Assembly: GCA_964598535.1 (NCBI GenBank) | Contig: CAZRCI010000013.1 | Span: 1 to 64,000, forward strand | Direction: 5' to 3' | DNA length: 64,000 nucleotides | Source: JALHMI01 sp964598535 | GTDB lineage: Bacteria > Planctomycetota > Planctomycetia > Pirellulales > PALSA-1355 | In this document: positions 25,155 through 34,251 of the stretch, piece after piece | Layout of the letters: the number at the start of each line of letters is the position of its first letter | Numbering within the stretch: the first letter of the stretch is position 1 | Notes under the pieces: generated by a model | Database searches by the model: none | What the model saw: the letters and a program-made list of their open reading frames with translations, nothing else | What the model was told of the DNA's origin: nothing | Position numbers and translations under genes: made by a program

Positions 25155-26236
25155 GGGGCAACCGGCTCCTGGCGCTGCCAGCGCTCGATGTTGGCTTCGT
25201 AGATTTCCGTCAGAATGTCGTGCACGTTGTGCTCCAACTGCCAGTTCGGATAGTGATTCGAAAACTTCGTGACGTCGCTGATCCACCAGATGTGGTCGCC
25301 CGCGCGATTTTGCTCGGCATAGCTCCAGTTCAGGTCGCGCCCGGTGATCTCCTGGCAGATGGCGATGGCCTCGAGCATTGAGCAGTTGCTGTAGCGAGCA
25401 CCTCCGATGTTGTAGACTTCGCCCGAACGCGGGGCTTTGGCGAATTCGGCGAATGCCGCGATCAGGTCGGCGCTGTGGATGTTGTCGCGAACCTGCTTGC
25501 CCTGGTAGCCGAACACCGTGTAGGGCGTGCCCGTCGCGGCGCACTTCATCAGGTACGCCAAAAATCCGTGTAATTGTGTGCCCGAGTGGCTGGGGCCGGT
25601 CAAACAGCCGCCGCGGAAGCAGGCCGTGTTCATGTCAAAGTACCGGCCGTACTCTTGCACCATCACGTCGGCCGCCACTTTCGAGGCCCCAAACACGCTG
25701 TGCATCGTGTGGTCGATCGACATGTCCTCGCGAATACCGAGGGCATAAATATGGTCGGGCTCGATCTCGAAGCGGTTTTCTTCCTCGATCAGGGGCAGGC
25801 GGTTCGGCGTGTCGCCGTAAACCTTGTTCGTCGACGTGAAGATGAACGTCGCGTCGGGCGAGAATTGCCGCGTGGCTTCGAGCATGTTCAGCGTGCCCTG
25901 CGCGTTCACGCCAAAATCGGTCTTGGGCTCGCGGGCCGCCCAGTCATGCGAAGGTTGCGCGGCCGTGTGCACGACCAGCGCGATCTCCTTGCCATACAGC
26001 TTGAACAGCCGGTCGATCGTATCGTCGTCGCGGATGTCGGCTTCGACGTGCTGGTAGCTGTTGCCCAGCTCGTTGCGCAGCCGTTCGGCCTGGCGCGAAG
26101 TCGACGCTTCGTTGCCGAAGAATCGCCGCCGCATGTCGTTGTCGATACCCACGACGTGCATCCCGCGGCCTGCGAAGTAACGCGTGGCTTCCGAGCCGAT
26201 GAGTCCTGCCGATCCTGTGATGATTGCAACGCTCAT
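25151..26236 (-). CDS. NAD-dependent nucleotide-sugar epimerase, CDP-paratose 2-epimerase-like
   Basis: A 361-residue extended SDR protein. NAD-binding GSAGLIGSE, catalytic TSTNKVYGD, and the segment GGCLTGPSHSGTQLHGF, which I associate with CDP-paratose/tyvelose 2-epimerase relatives. The usual YxxxK of SDR enzymes reads HSVFGASKVAAD, with Phe at the Tyr position and the Lys kept. It would supply an epimerised nucleotide sugar for the polysaccharide. The exact substrate is not determined. It overlaps the next gene by 4 bp. Confidence 0.85.
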   Translation of the reverse strand: MSVAIITGSAGLIGSEATRYFAGRGMHVVGIDNDMRRRFFGNEASTSRQAERLRNELGNSYQHVEADIRDDDTIDRLFKLYGKEIALVVHTAAQPSHDWAAREPKTDFGVNAQGTLNMLEATRQFSPDATFIFTSTNKVYGDTPNRLPLIEEENRFEIEPDHIYALGIREDMSIDHTMHSVFGASKVAADVMVQEYGRYFDMNTACFRGGCLTGPSHSGTQLHGFLAYLMKCAATGTPYTVFGYQGKQVRDNIHSADLIAAFAEFAKAPRSGEVYNIGGARYSNCSMLEAIAICQEITGRDLNWSYAEQNRAGDHIWWISDVTKFSNHYPNWQLEHNVHDILTEIYEANIERWQRQEPVAP

Positions 26237-26269
26237 TTCAAAACCCGTTCCCGTTTGGAGTAATGCGCC

Positions 26270-27526
26270 TCAACTGAAATGCGTCAGAGATGATTGGCTG
26301 CCGGCGCCGACAAGCTCGGTCGCGACAGCCGCCGATGTGGCTCCTTGCCTCTGGCCTCGGCCGCGCACCCGCGCGATCGCCGCCTCGTAGATTTCGATCA
26401 ATCGTTGGTGGTAGGCTTCCTGGCCGAACTCGCGCTCCGCTTTGGCCCGCCCGGCCAACCCCATGCGCCTGCATAGCGCGGGCTCCTCCCATAGCCGCTG
26501 GATCTTCGCGGCCAGTTCCGCGGCGTTTCCTTGTTCGAAGAGGAAGCCCGTCACGCCGTCTTCGACCAGCTCCGGAAGTCCGCCAATGCGCGACGCGATC
26601 ACTGGCAGGCCGTGGCTCATCGCTTCGGAGATCACCAGCGGGCAGCCTTCGAAACAGGCCGTCGGCAGGACCAGGAACCGCGCGCCGCGATAGAAGCCCG
26701 TCATTTCGTCCGCCTGCAACTGACCGAGCATGCGAACGTTCGGCGGGGCCGCCTGGGAATACGGTTCGAACAGCGGGCCGCCGCCGGCCAGCCGCACCGG
26801 CACGTCGCTTGCCACGCGCGCGGCCGCCAGCAGCGTGTCGATTCCCTTCTCGGTGCTGATCCGGCCGGAAAAGGCGACGTATTCGCCGTGCGCCGCGTCC
26901 GCCGGCGCTTCGCACAACTCGACCATATTCGGCAGCACCGCGATCTGCTCGGGCCGAAACCCGGCCGTGAGCAGCCGCTGTCCCATGAAGTCGTTCAGCG
27001 CGATGACCGTCGTCACGTTGTCGGCCAACAGCCGCAGCCGGCGGACCGCGGCGTTGCGGCCCGCATAGGCGATGCTTTCCAGCATGTTGCCGCGGCAATT
27101 ATTGAGCACGCAGTGATACTCGCGCCCGCCGACGCACTTTTGGCAGATCTTGCCTGCCCGCAAATGGTCTGACCGCGGACAGGTATTGATATGGTTGTGA
27201 ACCGTCATCACCGTCGGCAGTCCGCGCTTGCGAGCGGCCATCAGGACCGACGGCGAGAAGTGCGGATAGAGATTGTGCGCGTGTACCACGTCGGGGCGAT
27301 CGGCATCCAGTCGGGCTTCCATCGCGCGGCGTGCCGAACGGCTGTACACGGCGCTGAACGTCGCCTGCATTTTGCCCCACAGCGAGCTTTCGAGCCCCCG
27401 GCTGCTTTGCATCCACAGTTCCACGTCATGTCCGTGCCGCTTCAAGAGCGCGTCGATCATCTCGACGACGCGCTCCTCGCCGTTGAACAGGCTGCGATAC
27501 TGGTTGAAAAGTTGAAGGATTTTCAC
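26270..27526 (-). CDS. GT4-family glycosyltransferase
   Basis: A 418-residue GT-B enzyme. The N-terminal Rossmann part contains DVVHAHNLYPHFSPSVL and TVMTVHNHINTCPRS. The C-terminal donor-binding part has FSGRISTEKGIDTLLAA and the EX7E motif in FEGCPLVISEAMSHGLPVI, typical of retaining GT4 transferases. It would add a sugar to the lipid-linked repeat unit. A cluster of cysteines after NTC (KICQKCVGG, CVLNNC) is common in this subgroup. Confidence 0.9.
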   Translation of the reverse strand: MKILQLFNQYRSLFNGEERVVEMIDALLKRHGHDVELWMQSSRGLESSLWGKMQATFSAVYSRSARRAMEARLDADRPDVVHAHNLYPHFSPSVLMAARKRGLPTVMTVHNHINTCPRSDHLRAGKICQKCVGGREYHCVLNNCRGNMLESIAYAGRNAAVRRLRLLADNVTTVIALNDFMGQRLLTAGFRPEQIAVLPNMVELCEAPADAAHGEYVAFSGRISTEKGIDTLLAAARVASDVPVRLAGGGPLFEPYSQAAPPNVRMLGQLQADEMTGFYRGARFLVLPTACFEGCPLVISEAMSHGLPVIASRIGGLPELVEDGVTGFLFEQGNAAELAAKIQRLWEEPALCRRMGLAGRAKAEREFGQEAYHQRLIEIYEAAIARVRGRGQRQGATSAAVATELVGAGSQSSLTHFS

Positions 27527-27569
27527 AGGTATTGCTCGCCGAGAATCGCGGCGGGATGCAGGGGCCTAG

Positions 27570-28883
27570 CTAGTTGTTTCCGAAGCGAATGCCGCGATGG
27601 ACGGGAAAGTTGGTCGGGGCAACCTCGCCTTGATAGAACGGCTGGCGGCGTGCGACCTCCAGACGCCAGCGTTGTGTCGCGAGCGGTTCGATGCCCGCTT
27701 GTGCTTCGTCTCGCGAACGCTGCGAAGCCAGCAGGCCATAGGCCGAACCAAGCATGGCGAACAGCGGGTCGGTGTAGAACAGGTTGTACGTGATCGTGTT
27801 GTCGGTAATGCATGTGATCAAGAGCGCGCAGAATCCCAGGTACGAGGCTGCCAGCGCAGTGCGCGCGATTCCTCGGGTCTCGGCGATCCGCTTTCGCAGG
27901 GTCAGCAGTTGCCAGCCCGCCACCGACAGGAAAAGGGTCAGTCCCAGGAGGCCAACTTCATAGAACAAACGCAGGTAGTCGTTGTGAATTTGGTCCGTGT
28001 CTACCCAGATCGAGTCCACGAAAGCGTGGATCGAGCCGACTCCCCGGCCGATGAGTGGCGTATCGACGGCCTGGTACCAGGTCTGCTCCCAGGCTTCGAG
28101 CCGCCCCAGGTCGTCGACCTTGCCGCTGGCCAGGTCCCCGATGTTGCCGCTCCCGCCCGCGAAGAAGTGCTTTTGAAACGTCGGCGTGTAGAACAACGCA
28201 AGGCCGAGCACGGCGCACGTCGCGACTGCGGCTACTTTCCAGCGAAAGGCCTTTACCAGCGGATGCAGCACGAACGCCGCCAGCAGTGCGAGCGTCGCCA
28301 TGCGGCTGCTCGTGAGCGTGGCGATGGCGAGACAGGCTCCCCAGCCAAACAGCGGCCAGAAGTAGCGCTGCGGAAACGCCGCGAGAAACACGCAGCCCAT
28401 GACGGTCGTCGTGAGCGCTGCCGAACGAATGTGCGTCTCGAGCCAGGTAGGGTCGAAAACTTCCTGAACGAACAACAGTGTGTATACCGACACGCCCAGC
28501 AGTGCCACGACGAACGCGGCGAACACAAGCTTCATTTCACCCACGGTGCGAATCGTCGTGGCCGCTATGATGCCCACCACGATCGGCATCGTGTATTGCA
28601 AGGCGTCCTGAATATTCTTGCCGTCGAGTTCCCGGGCCCACAGCATCGACATCCACAGATAGCCAATCCAGATCAGCCAGGGCCACCACGGCGCCAGGTC
28701 AAGCTGTCGGCGACTCGTCAGCAGGATCATCGAGAACAGGCACAAGCCCGCCAGAAGCTGCGCAACCCAGACGAAGCCGGTGTAGTTCAAACTGCCGATG
28801 CGAAATTCGAACATCGACACGCCGGCCAAAGCCGGAGTCGCCGCGATGTACAGCACGCCAAGTTTGCGAAGGGGACTCGTCAT
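27570..28883 (-). CDS. O-antigen ligase/polymerase family membrane protein
   Basis: A 437-residue protein with about ten to twelve membrane helices. The Wzy_C-type core is visible, with a large loop containing PLIGRGVGSIHAFVDS and TDQIHNDYLRLFYEVGLLGL (arginine and histidine of the family). It would polymerise or ligate the repeat units at the outer face of the inner membrane. The start MTSPLRKLG is chosen because the longer frame adds a non-membrane stretch antisense to the upstream gene. It follows the flippase-transferase gene by 13 bp. Confidence 0.88.
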   Translation of the reverse strand: MTSPLRKLGVLYIAATPALAGVSMFEFRIGSLNYTGFVWVAQLLAGLCLFSMILLTSRRQLDLAPWWPWLIWIGYLWMSMLWARELDGKNIQDALQYTMPIVVGIIAATTIRTVGEMKLVFAAFVVALLGVSVYTLLFVQEVFDPTWLETHIRSAALTTTVMGCVFLAAFPQRYFWPLFGWGACLAIATLTSSRMATLALLAAFVLHPLVKAFRWKVAAVATCAVLGLALFYTPTFQKHFFAGGSGNIGDLASGKVDDLGRLEAWEQTWYQAVDTPLIGRGVGSIHAFVDSIWVDTDQIHNDYLRLFYEVGLLGLTLFLSVAGWQLLTLRKRIAETRGIARTALAASYLGFCALLITCITDNTITYNLFYTDPLFAMLGSAYGLLASQRSRDEAQAGIEPLATQRWRLEVARRQPFYQGEVAPTNFPVHRGIRFGNN

Positions 28884-28896
28884 GAGGAGCAATACC

Positions 28897-31335
28897 TTAT
28901 TCCACAGCCGCGTTGGCAACGGATTCCGTGGCGACCACCACATCGAGCGCGGGCACGGCTTGTCCCCGGTTCGGCTTCTCGCCGGCGGCGGCCTGCTGGA
29001 TCGCGCGGGCTTCGATATGGTTTCCGGCGATCCGGCGACGAACGGTAAGGCTCCAGCCCAGCAGATGTTTGCCTCCCAGGCTGATTCCCACCAGCACGCC
29101 GGCCGGTAGATATGTGAGATCGGTGCGAACGGCCTGCCAGAAAAAATGCCGGGCCACGCCGGTGCGTCCACACAACGCGTGCTTCACGCCGTGCGTTGTA
29201 TAGATGCGGGCTCGATCGCGCCGCGAAACGCGCGCGAACTCGGGCATATTCATGACGCGCCGCTGAATGATAATTGCTTCTTCAAGCATTTTTCCCACGC
29301 GGAGCGTCGTGATCTGATCGCCGTGGTAGCGATAGGCCGAAAGGCATTCGTCGATGTAATGAAAGTGGCAACGCGACGCGAGTTGGCACCAGAACTCGTA
29401 GTCCTGGGCACAGGGCAGCGATTCGTCGAACCGAACGCCTTGCAGCACCGAACGCCGCACGGCGCTCGAGGTCATGTTCGTAACGCAGCGGCATCCAAGC
29501 TCGGCGAGCAGATCGCCGCTGGGACGCGGGCCGGGCTCCAACTCGCTAAAAATGCCCAGGCGATTGCCTTCCGCGTCGATCATTACCACATCCGAGTAAA
29601 CGGCATCGACCTCGGGCATGGTCTCGAATACCTCGACACAACGCTCAACGCACCTCGGAAGCAGCATGTCGTCCGAATCGAGGAATAGCAGGATGTCGCC
29701 CGTGGCCCGCTCCATTGCCAGATTGCGGGCCGCCGAGACACCGCGGTTCGGCTGGCGAATCGCCACTACCGGCGCGTCGTAACGCGCCAATGTTTCGGCC
29801 GTGTCATCGGTCGAACCGTCATCGACTACCACGATTTCATCCGGCACCCGGGTTTGTCGCAGTGCGCTGTCGAGCGCTTCGGTCAGCAGATCCGAGCGGT
29901 TGTAGGTCGGCACGATGATGCTTATTCGCAATCGCTGCCGGGGGGCATCCGTTCGATCGGGGTTCGTTGCATGCATGGTTTCTGCCAAGTTGGGTACGTC
30001 GTGATTTGCCCGCCGCGGCATGGCGTTGCCCAGCGACCGCATCAGCCACGCGAGCGTCGAGAGCTTTATGATCATGCCGACGCTCGAACCGATGAGGGCC
30101 GCCATCGCGGCGCCCCAAACGCCGTGCCGGGGCACCAGGATCAACGCCGCGACGATCGTCGTAGCCGCCAGCGAGACATCCGCCAGCATGCTTGCGCGGG
30201 GGCGGCCGATAGCCCATAGCCCGCTCGCGGCAATAAAGCCCAGGCTGCCTGCCAATACGTTGGCGGCCAGTGTCGTCAGAATGCCGCCGGCGCCGCTGAA
30301 CGACGTGCCATAGATAAACTCGGCAAGCATCCCGCCGAGGAGTGACATGACGATCGTGAACAGCCCGAACATCAGGATGAACGTCACGGCCGCCAGCAGC
30401 AGCACGTTGCGTAGCGCCGGGATACCTCTCTGGGAGTAGGTATGCGCCGCCTTGGGACGAAGAAAATTGCCCGTGCCCACGACCAGGATATTCGTGACGC
30501 CCACCAGCGTGCCGCATGCGCCATACATGCCGGTCGCCGAGGTTCCTGCCGAAAGATCCACGATCCAGGGCATCACGAAGGGCACCGTGTCGACCGTAAA
30601 CCAGCTCAGCAGTGCCCACTGCGCGAAGCGCCAGTTGTGGCGTCCGTCGCTGAGCACCTTGTCGGGCAAGACGCGGATCGATTCGGTGCTCAGGGCAAGC
30701 CACCCCAGGCTCGCGATCGCACATGCGGCGCCCATCACGCCGAAGACGCCCGCGACCGTCACCCGCTCGAAATACCAGAGAATCACAAGCCCGCCGATTT
30801 GCAGCACCGAGACGCTCACATCGAGCACAATGGCCGTCGCTAGTTGCAGCCGCGCGAACGACAATCGGCGAATGCCCTCGCGCAGCAACAGCAGCGGCGC
30901 GGCAAAGATCAGCGTCGTCAGGCCGGCACGAAAGCTGCCATCTCCCGAGGTCACCGAAACGGCCAGCATCACCAGAATCGCCAGCACGGCCAGCGCCGTC
31001 AGCAACGCGTGATGGACCCACATGCTGCCCGTGTAGATTTCGAGATCCGCACCGCGCTTGCGGGGCGAATAGATCATGTAGGGGCCCGCAACCACATTCT
31101 CGTGGATGCCATACAGGACCATCACAATCGTGAGCGCGAGGTAGTAGATCCCAAGCTCGCTCGTCGAAACCGATCGTCCCACGGCGACCGCCGTCAGAAA
31201 CGTTGTCAGGCTATACACAGCCTGATCGAAAATCGACAGCACGGCCTTCTCGAGCGCGGGCCGGCGGCGCCAGATCGTTGAGCGACGCGCGGCGTTCGCC
31301 GCCACGGTACCGGAAAGTTTCGTTGCCACGCTCAT
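28897..31335 (-). CDS. Flippase (Wzx/MurJ-like) fused to a GT2 glycosyltransferase
   Basis: An 812-residue protein in one uninterrupted frame. Residues about 20-455 form a multi-helix polysaccharide-flippase domain (YSLTTFLTAVAVGRSVSTSE at the start, several VMGAACAIASLGW-like helices). After a polar linker comes a GT2 domain: ISIIVPTYNRSDLLTEAL, EIVVVDDGSTDDT, FLDSDDMLLPRC (DXD) and CAQDYEFWCQL. A methionine in the linker (MHATNPDRTD) could allow separate translation of the transferase. The start MSVATKLSG overlaps the deacetylase stop (ATGA). Confidence 0.82.
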   Translation of the reverse strand: MSVATKLSGTVAANAARRSTIWRRRPALEKAVLSIFDQAVYSLTTFLTAVAVGRSVSTSELGIYYLALTIVMVLYGIHENVVAGPYMIYSPRKRGADLEIYTGSMWVHHALLTALAVLAILVMLAVSVTSGDGSFRAGLTTLIFAAPLLLLREGIRRLSFARLQLATAIVLDVSVSVLQIGGLVILWYFERVTVAGVFGVMGAACAIASLGWLALSTESIRVLPDKVLSDGRHNWRFAQWALLSWFTVDTVPFVMPWIVDLSAGTSATGMYGACGTLVGVTNILVVGTGNFLRPKAAHTYSQRGIPALRNVLLLAAVTFILMFGLFTIVMSLLGGMLAEFIYGTSFSGAGGILTTLAANVLAGSLGFIAASGLWAIGRPRASMLADVSLAATTIVAALILVPRHGVWGAAMAALIGSSVGMIIKLSTLAWLMRSLGNAMPRRANHDVPNLAETMHATNPDRTDAPRQRLRISIIVPTYNRSDLLTEALDSALRQTRVPDEIVVVDDGSTDDTAETLARYDAPVVAIRQPNRGVSAARNLAMERATGDILLFLDSDDMLLPRCVERCVEVFETMPEVDAVYSDVVMIDAEGNRLGIFSELEPGPRPSGDLLAELGCRCVTNMTSSAVRRSVLQGVRFDESLPCAQDYEFWCQLASRCHFHYIDECLSAYRYHGDQITTLRVGKMLEEAIIIQRRVMNMPEFARVSRRDRARIYTTHGVKHALCGRTGVARHFFWQAVRTDLTYLPAGVLVGISLGGKHLLGWSLTVRRRIAGNHIEARAIQQAAAGEKPNRGQAVPALDVVVATESVANAAVE

Positions 31336-32345
31336 GCTTGCACCGAAGTTTCTTCCGGCCGCTCGCCGGCAAACGCAAACGACGGATTGCGCCGATTCAA
31401 ATGCTCGCGCAGCCGCCGGGGTCCGAACATGGCCAGCGGACGCTGAGCCGCCCGCAGCGAGCGCGCCAGCGGCGAGTACCAGCCGCCGAGCTTTGCCGCC
31501 AGCGTGCCGGCAGTGTCGGCCGTCGTGACGCCGAATCGCCCCCAGCAAAACGGGTCTTCGCCCGGCCGCACGCAGTCTGGTCGCGTCATCAGTCCGCAAC
31601 AAACGCCCGACTCTTTAGCGATCGCCACCAACTCGGGGCTCGCCAAGCCAAACGGAAAGCTGAACGTCGGTCGTTCCACCCCGAATCGCTCGCGCAGAAT
31701 GCTCACGCACCGTGCCAGGTCGGCGCGAAACTCCGCGGGCCGCTCGACGAAAAATTGGTGCGTGTGCGTGTGCGCTCCCAGCGAGATCAGCCCGCTGGCT
31801 TGCAACGCGCGGCATTCGTCGGTCGTGAGCGGGCGCCATGCGTCGGCCGTCACGCCCTCGGCGCCGGCGCCGGGCCAGTTGTCGTTCGGAAACGGCGTCG
31901 GGCTGTCGAGGAACGCCGTGGCCAGAAAGATGGTGGCCGGCACGTTCAGTTCTTGAAGTATCGGGAGCGCAGCCGTCAGGTTGTTCACAAACCCGTCGTC
32001 GAACGTGACCGCGAACACCTTTGCCGGTACAGGCTCGTTCTGTTCGGCCGCTCGGAGCAACCGTTCGAGCGGCCACGGCGTGAAGCCCCGTTCCAGCAGG
32101 CCGGACAGTTGTTCCTTGAGCCGGGCGGGCGTGACGTTGATGGTCGGGCTGCAAACTCCGGCGCATTCCTCGCTCACGCGATGATACATCAGAATGGCAA
32201 ACGCGCCCCGCGTGCGCCCGCCGAATGTCGCATGCAGCCCGGCGGCGACCCGCGCCAGGGCCCAGGCCGCGCCTTCGCGCAGCGGGCTATGGGCGAGTTT
32301 GGCGGGTGCAAACTCGGCGCAATCGGTAACGACCGGGTCGGTCAT
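31332..32345 (-). CDS. Polysaccharide deacetylase (NodB family)
   Basis: A 337-residue protein with the NodB homology domain: LMYHRVSEE before the domain, motif 1 VTFDDGFVNN, motif 2 SLGAHTHTHQFF and motif 3 FSFPFGLASPE. These hold the metal-binding Asp-His-His and the catalytic Asp. It would remove acetyl groups from N-acetylhexosamines of the polymer. There is no signal peptide, so it may act on lipid-linked precursors in the cytoplasm. It lies between the initiating transferase and the flippase fusion, with an ATGA overlap downstream. Confidence 0.88.
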   Translation of the reverse strand: MTDPVVTDCAEFAPAKLAHSPLREGAAWALARVAAGLHATFGGRTRGAFAILMYHRVSEECAGVCSPTINVTPARLKEQLSGLLERGFTPWPLERLLRAAEQNEPVPAKVFAVTFDDGFVNNLTAALPILQELNVPATIFLATAFLDSPTPFPNDNWPGAGAEGVTADAWRPLTTDECRALQASGLISLGAHTHTHQFFVERPAEFRADLARCVSILRERFGVERPTFSFPFGLASPELVAIAKESGVCCGLMTRPDCVRPGEDPFCWGRFGVTTADTAGTLAAKLGGWYSPLARSLRAAQRPLAMFGPRRLREHLNRRNPSFAFAGERPEETSVQA

Positions 32346-32376
32346 CGCGACAACCGTTTTCAGACGAGAGATGGGA

Positions 32377-33504
32377 TTAGCATGCGCCCCGGCCAGCGAC
32401 CACGGCCGGAACGGTTTCGACGAGGAGCTTCAGGTCGGCCGCCATCGACTTGGTGTGGATATAACGCAGATCCATCCGCATCCAATCGGCAAAGGTGACT
32501 CGCGAGCGACCGCGAACTTGCCAGATGCAGGTGATCCCCGCCGTTACGTCCAGGCGCCGCCGCTGCCAGGGCTCACAACCACGTGACTCGCGCGAGCACA
32601 TCGCTCGCGGGCCCACCAGGGTCATGTCTCCCCACAGCACGTTGAATAGTTGAGGAAGTTCGTCAATGCTGGTCGTGCGCAGGAAGCGCCCCAGCCGCGT
32701 GACGCGCGGATCGTTCGTGATCTTGAAGGCCGGACCATCCTGCTCGCTGAACCTGCGCAGCGAGTCTTTCTGGGTCTCGGCGTCGACGATCATCGTGCGA
32801 AACTTGTAGATCATGAATTCGCGACCGCCGAGCGTGTCGCGCCGCTGTCGAAAGATCACGGGGCCGCGCGATGTCAGCTTGATGGCGACCGCCACTCCCA
32901 CCAGTAGCGGCGAGAGCACGACGATCGCGTTCAGAGCCACCGCGATGTCGATCGCCCGCTTCCAGATCGGTAGCGGTTGCACAAACAGCGGCGCCATCGA
33001 ACGCGCCCCGCCGGCGCTGTAGCGAACCACCAGGTCGTGTTTCGCCGAGGCGCGGCGACGTTCGCCGCCGGCGGGCTCCAACTTGACGCTCACCTCGGCC
33101 GTTTCTTCCAACGGACCGTCTTGCAGCGGATACGTATACACCTCCACCGAAAGCGTGTGAAGCTCCGCCGGCAGACGCTGTGTCAGATCGTTCGCGAGTG
33201 TCCAGGCTCCGGCCGGGGCCGTCTCCGGCAGGATGATGCCCACGCGGTTGTCGCCCATAATTCCCGCGTCGTCCGTCGCGCGGATTCGCGTCGAGAAGGC
33301 GTGGCCCAACTGCGCGAGTTCTTCCGCTGTCAGCCGCGAGCGGCGCGAGAACGTGAGCAGCGAAAAAATCGAATCTCCCCGGTCGCTGCGCATCCGTTCC
33401 CGAGCCAATAATTGCTGCATTCGGGCCGGGCTGTGCAGTTCGTGGGGGGAAGTCGAATGTGTGACTTCACGCCAGGCTTGGAGGAATCTCCGGATCAGTC
33501 TCAT
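32377..33504 (-). CDS. Initiating sugar-phosphate transferase with a degenerate GGDEF-like N-terminus
   Basis: A 375-residue protein. The C-terminal 200 residues are a bacterial sugar transferase (PGT): WKRAIDIAVALNAIVVLSPLL membrane segment, VIFRQRRDTLGG, KFRTMIVDAE, TNDPRVTRLGRFLRTTSIDELPQ, LVGPRAM and GITCIWQVRGRS. It would transfer the first sugar-phosphate to undecaprenyl phosphate. The N-terminal 150 residues lack the usual membrane helices of WcaJ and instead look like a truncated GGDEF-type domain (SIFSLLTFSRRS.., RIRATDDAGIMGDNRVGIILPET) without a GGDEF signature. Confidence 0.85.
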   Translation of the reverse strand: MRLIRRFLQAWREVTHSTSPHELHSPARMQQLLARERMRSDRGDSIFSLLTFSRRSRLTAEELAQLGHAFSTRIRATDDAGIMGDNRVGIILPETAPAGAWTLANDLTQRLPAELHTLSVEVYTYPLQDGPLEETAEVSVKLEPAGGERRRASAKHDLVVRYSAGGARSMAPLFVQPLPIWKRAIDIAVALNAIVVLSPLLVGVAVAIKLTSRGPVIFRQRRDTLGGREFMIYKFRTMIVDAETQKDSLRRFSEQDGPAFKITNDPRVTRLGRFLRTTSIDELPQLFNVLWGDMTLVGPRAMCSRESRGCEPWQRRRLDVTAGITCIWQVRGRSRVTFADWMRMDLRYIHTKSMAADLKLLVETVPAVVAGRGAC

Positions 33505-33540
33505 GGTTAGCGGCGATTTTTGAAGGTGGGGGCGTTACGT

Positions 33541-34233
33541 CTAAACGCGGGCATCAAGCCAGGATGGAAGGTCACGCGTGTGGTTGTTCAGAATCACTCC
33601 GAGCAGAGCCGCGTTCGCGTGTTGGAGCCGGTGCTTGGCACGAGTGGCAAGGTGGCCTGGTGTTGATTGACCGTCCATGACGAGTAGCACTCCGCTCAGA
33701 ATTCCGGCCAGCGAAAAACACAGGCCAGTGTCCGTCGGAGGGAGATCCACGACTACAAAGCTGAACTCGCGTTCCAGTTCATACAGCATTTCAACAAGAC
33801 GCGCGCCGTCATAGCTTGAAAGCGAACTTGCCGCCGCCTGGTCCATTGCCAGCAGCGAAAGATTTTCAATCGGTGTGCCGCAAACACATTCCCGAACGGG
33901 CGCCATGCCGCTCAAGGCGCGCGACAATCCCAAGTCCTGCGATAACGAGAGCTTCGCAGCCAGCCCGGAAGGCTTGCCGCTGAGATCGACCAGCACGGCG
34001 GGCGCGATGCCCAACTGCGCGGCCGCTACCGCCAAATTGGTCGCCACCGTGCTGACTCCAGCACCAGGCCGGCAACTGGTCACGCCAACCGATTTGGCAG
34101 TGGCCGTGTTGACTTCACGCCCCTCGGCCGGGCACAGCCAATGGGCAAGTGAGTAATATTGCTCGGCCACCGGTCCATCCTTCCCGCCCCGCCGGGATGA
34201 CGCCGCTGCCGAAGCCTGCGTTAACGTAAGCAT
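33541..34233 (-). CDS. CpsD-like ATPase lacking the P-loop lysine
   Basis: A 230-residue MinD/CpsD-fold protein next to the Wzz gene, as expected for the kinase half of a bacterial tyrosine-kinase system. However the P-loop reads CRPGAGVSTVATN, with Val where Lys is required. Walker A' reads AVLVDLSGKPSG (DxSxK instead of DxDxR), and there is no C-terminal tyrosine cluster. Walker B FVVVDLPPTD is intact. It probably retains a structural or regulatory role with the Wzz protein but not autophosphorylation. Confidence 0.8.
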   Translation of the reverse strand: MLTLTQASAAASSRRGGKDGPVAEQYYSLAHWLCPAEGREVNTATAKSVGVTSCRPGAGVSTVATNLAVAAAQLGIAPAVLVDLSGKPSGLAAKLSLSQDLGLSRALSGMAPVRECVCGTPIENLSLLAMDQAAASSLSSYDGARLVEMLYELEREFSFVVVDLPPTDTGLCFSLAGILSGVLLVMDGQSTPGHLATRAKHRLQHANAALLGVILNNHTRDLPSWLDARV

Positions 34234-34251
34234 ATCGCCTTTAGCACCTCG

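Noticed and set aside
27597..29048. Plus-strand open frame of 483 codons
   Set aside because: It is fully antisense to the O-antigen ligase/polymerase and flippase genes and its product is rich in Arg, Gln and His with no hydrophobic core.
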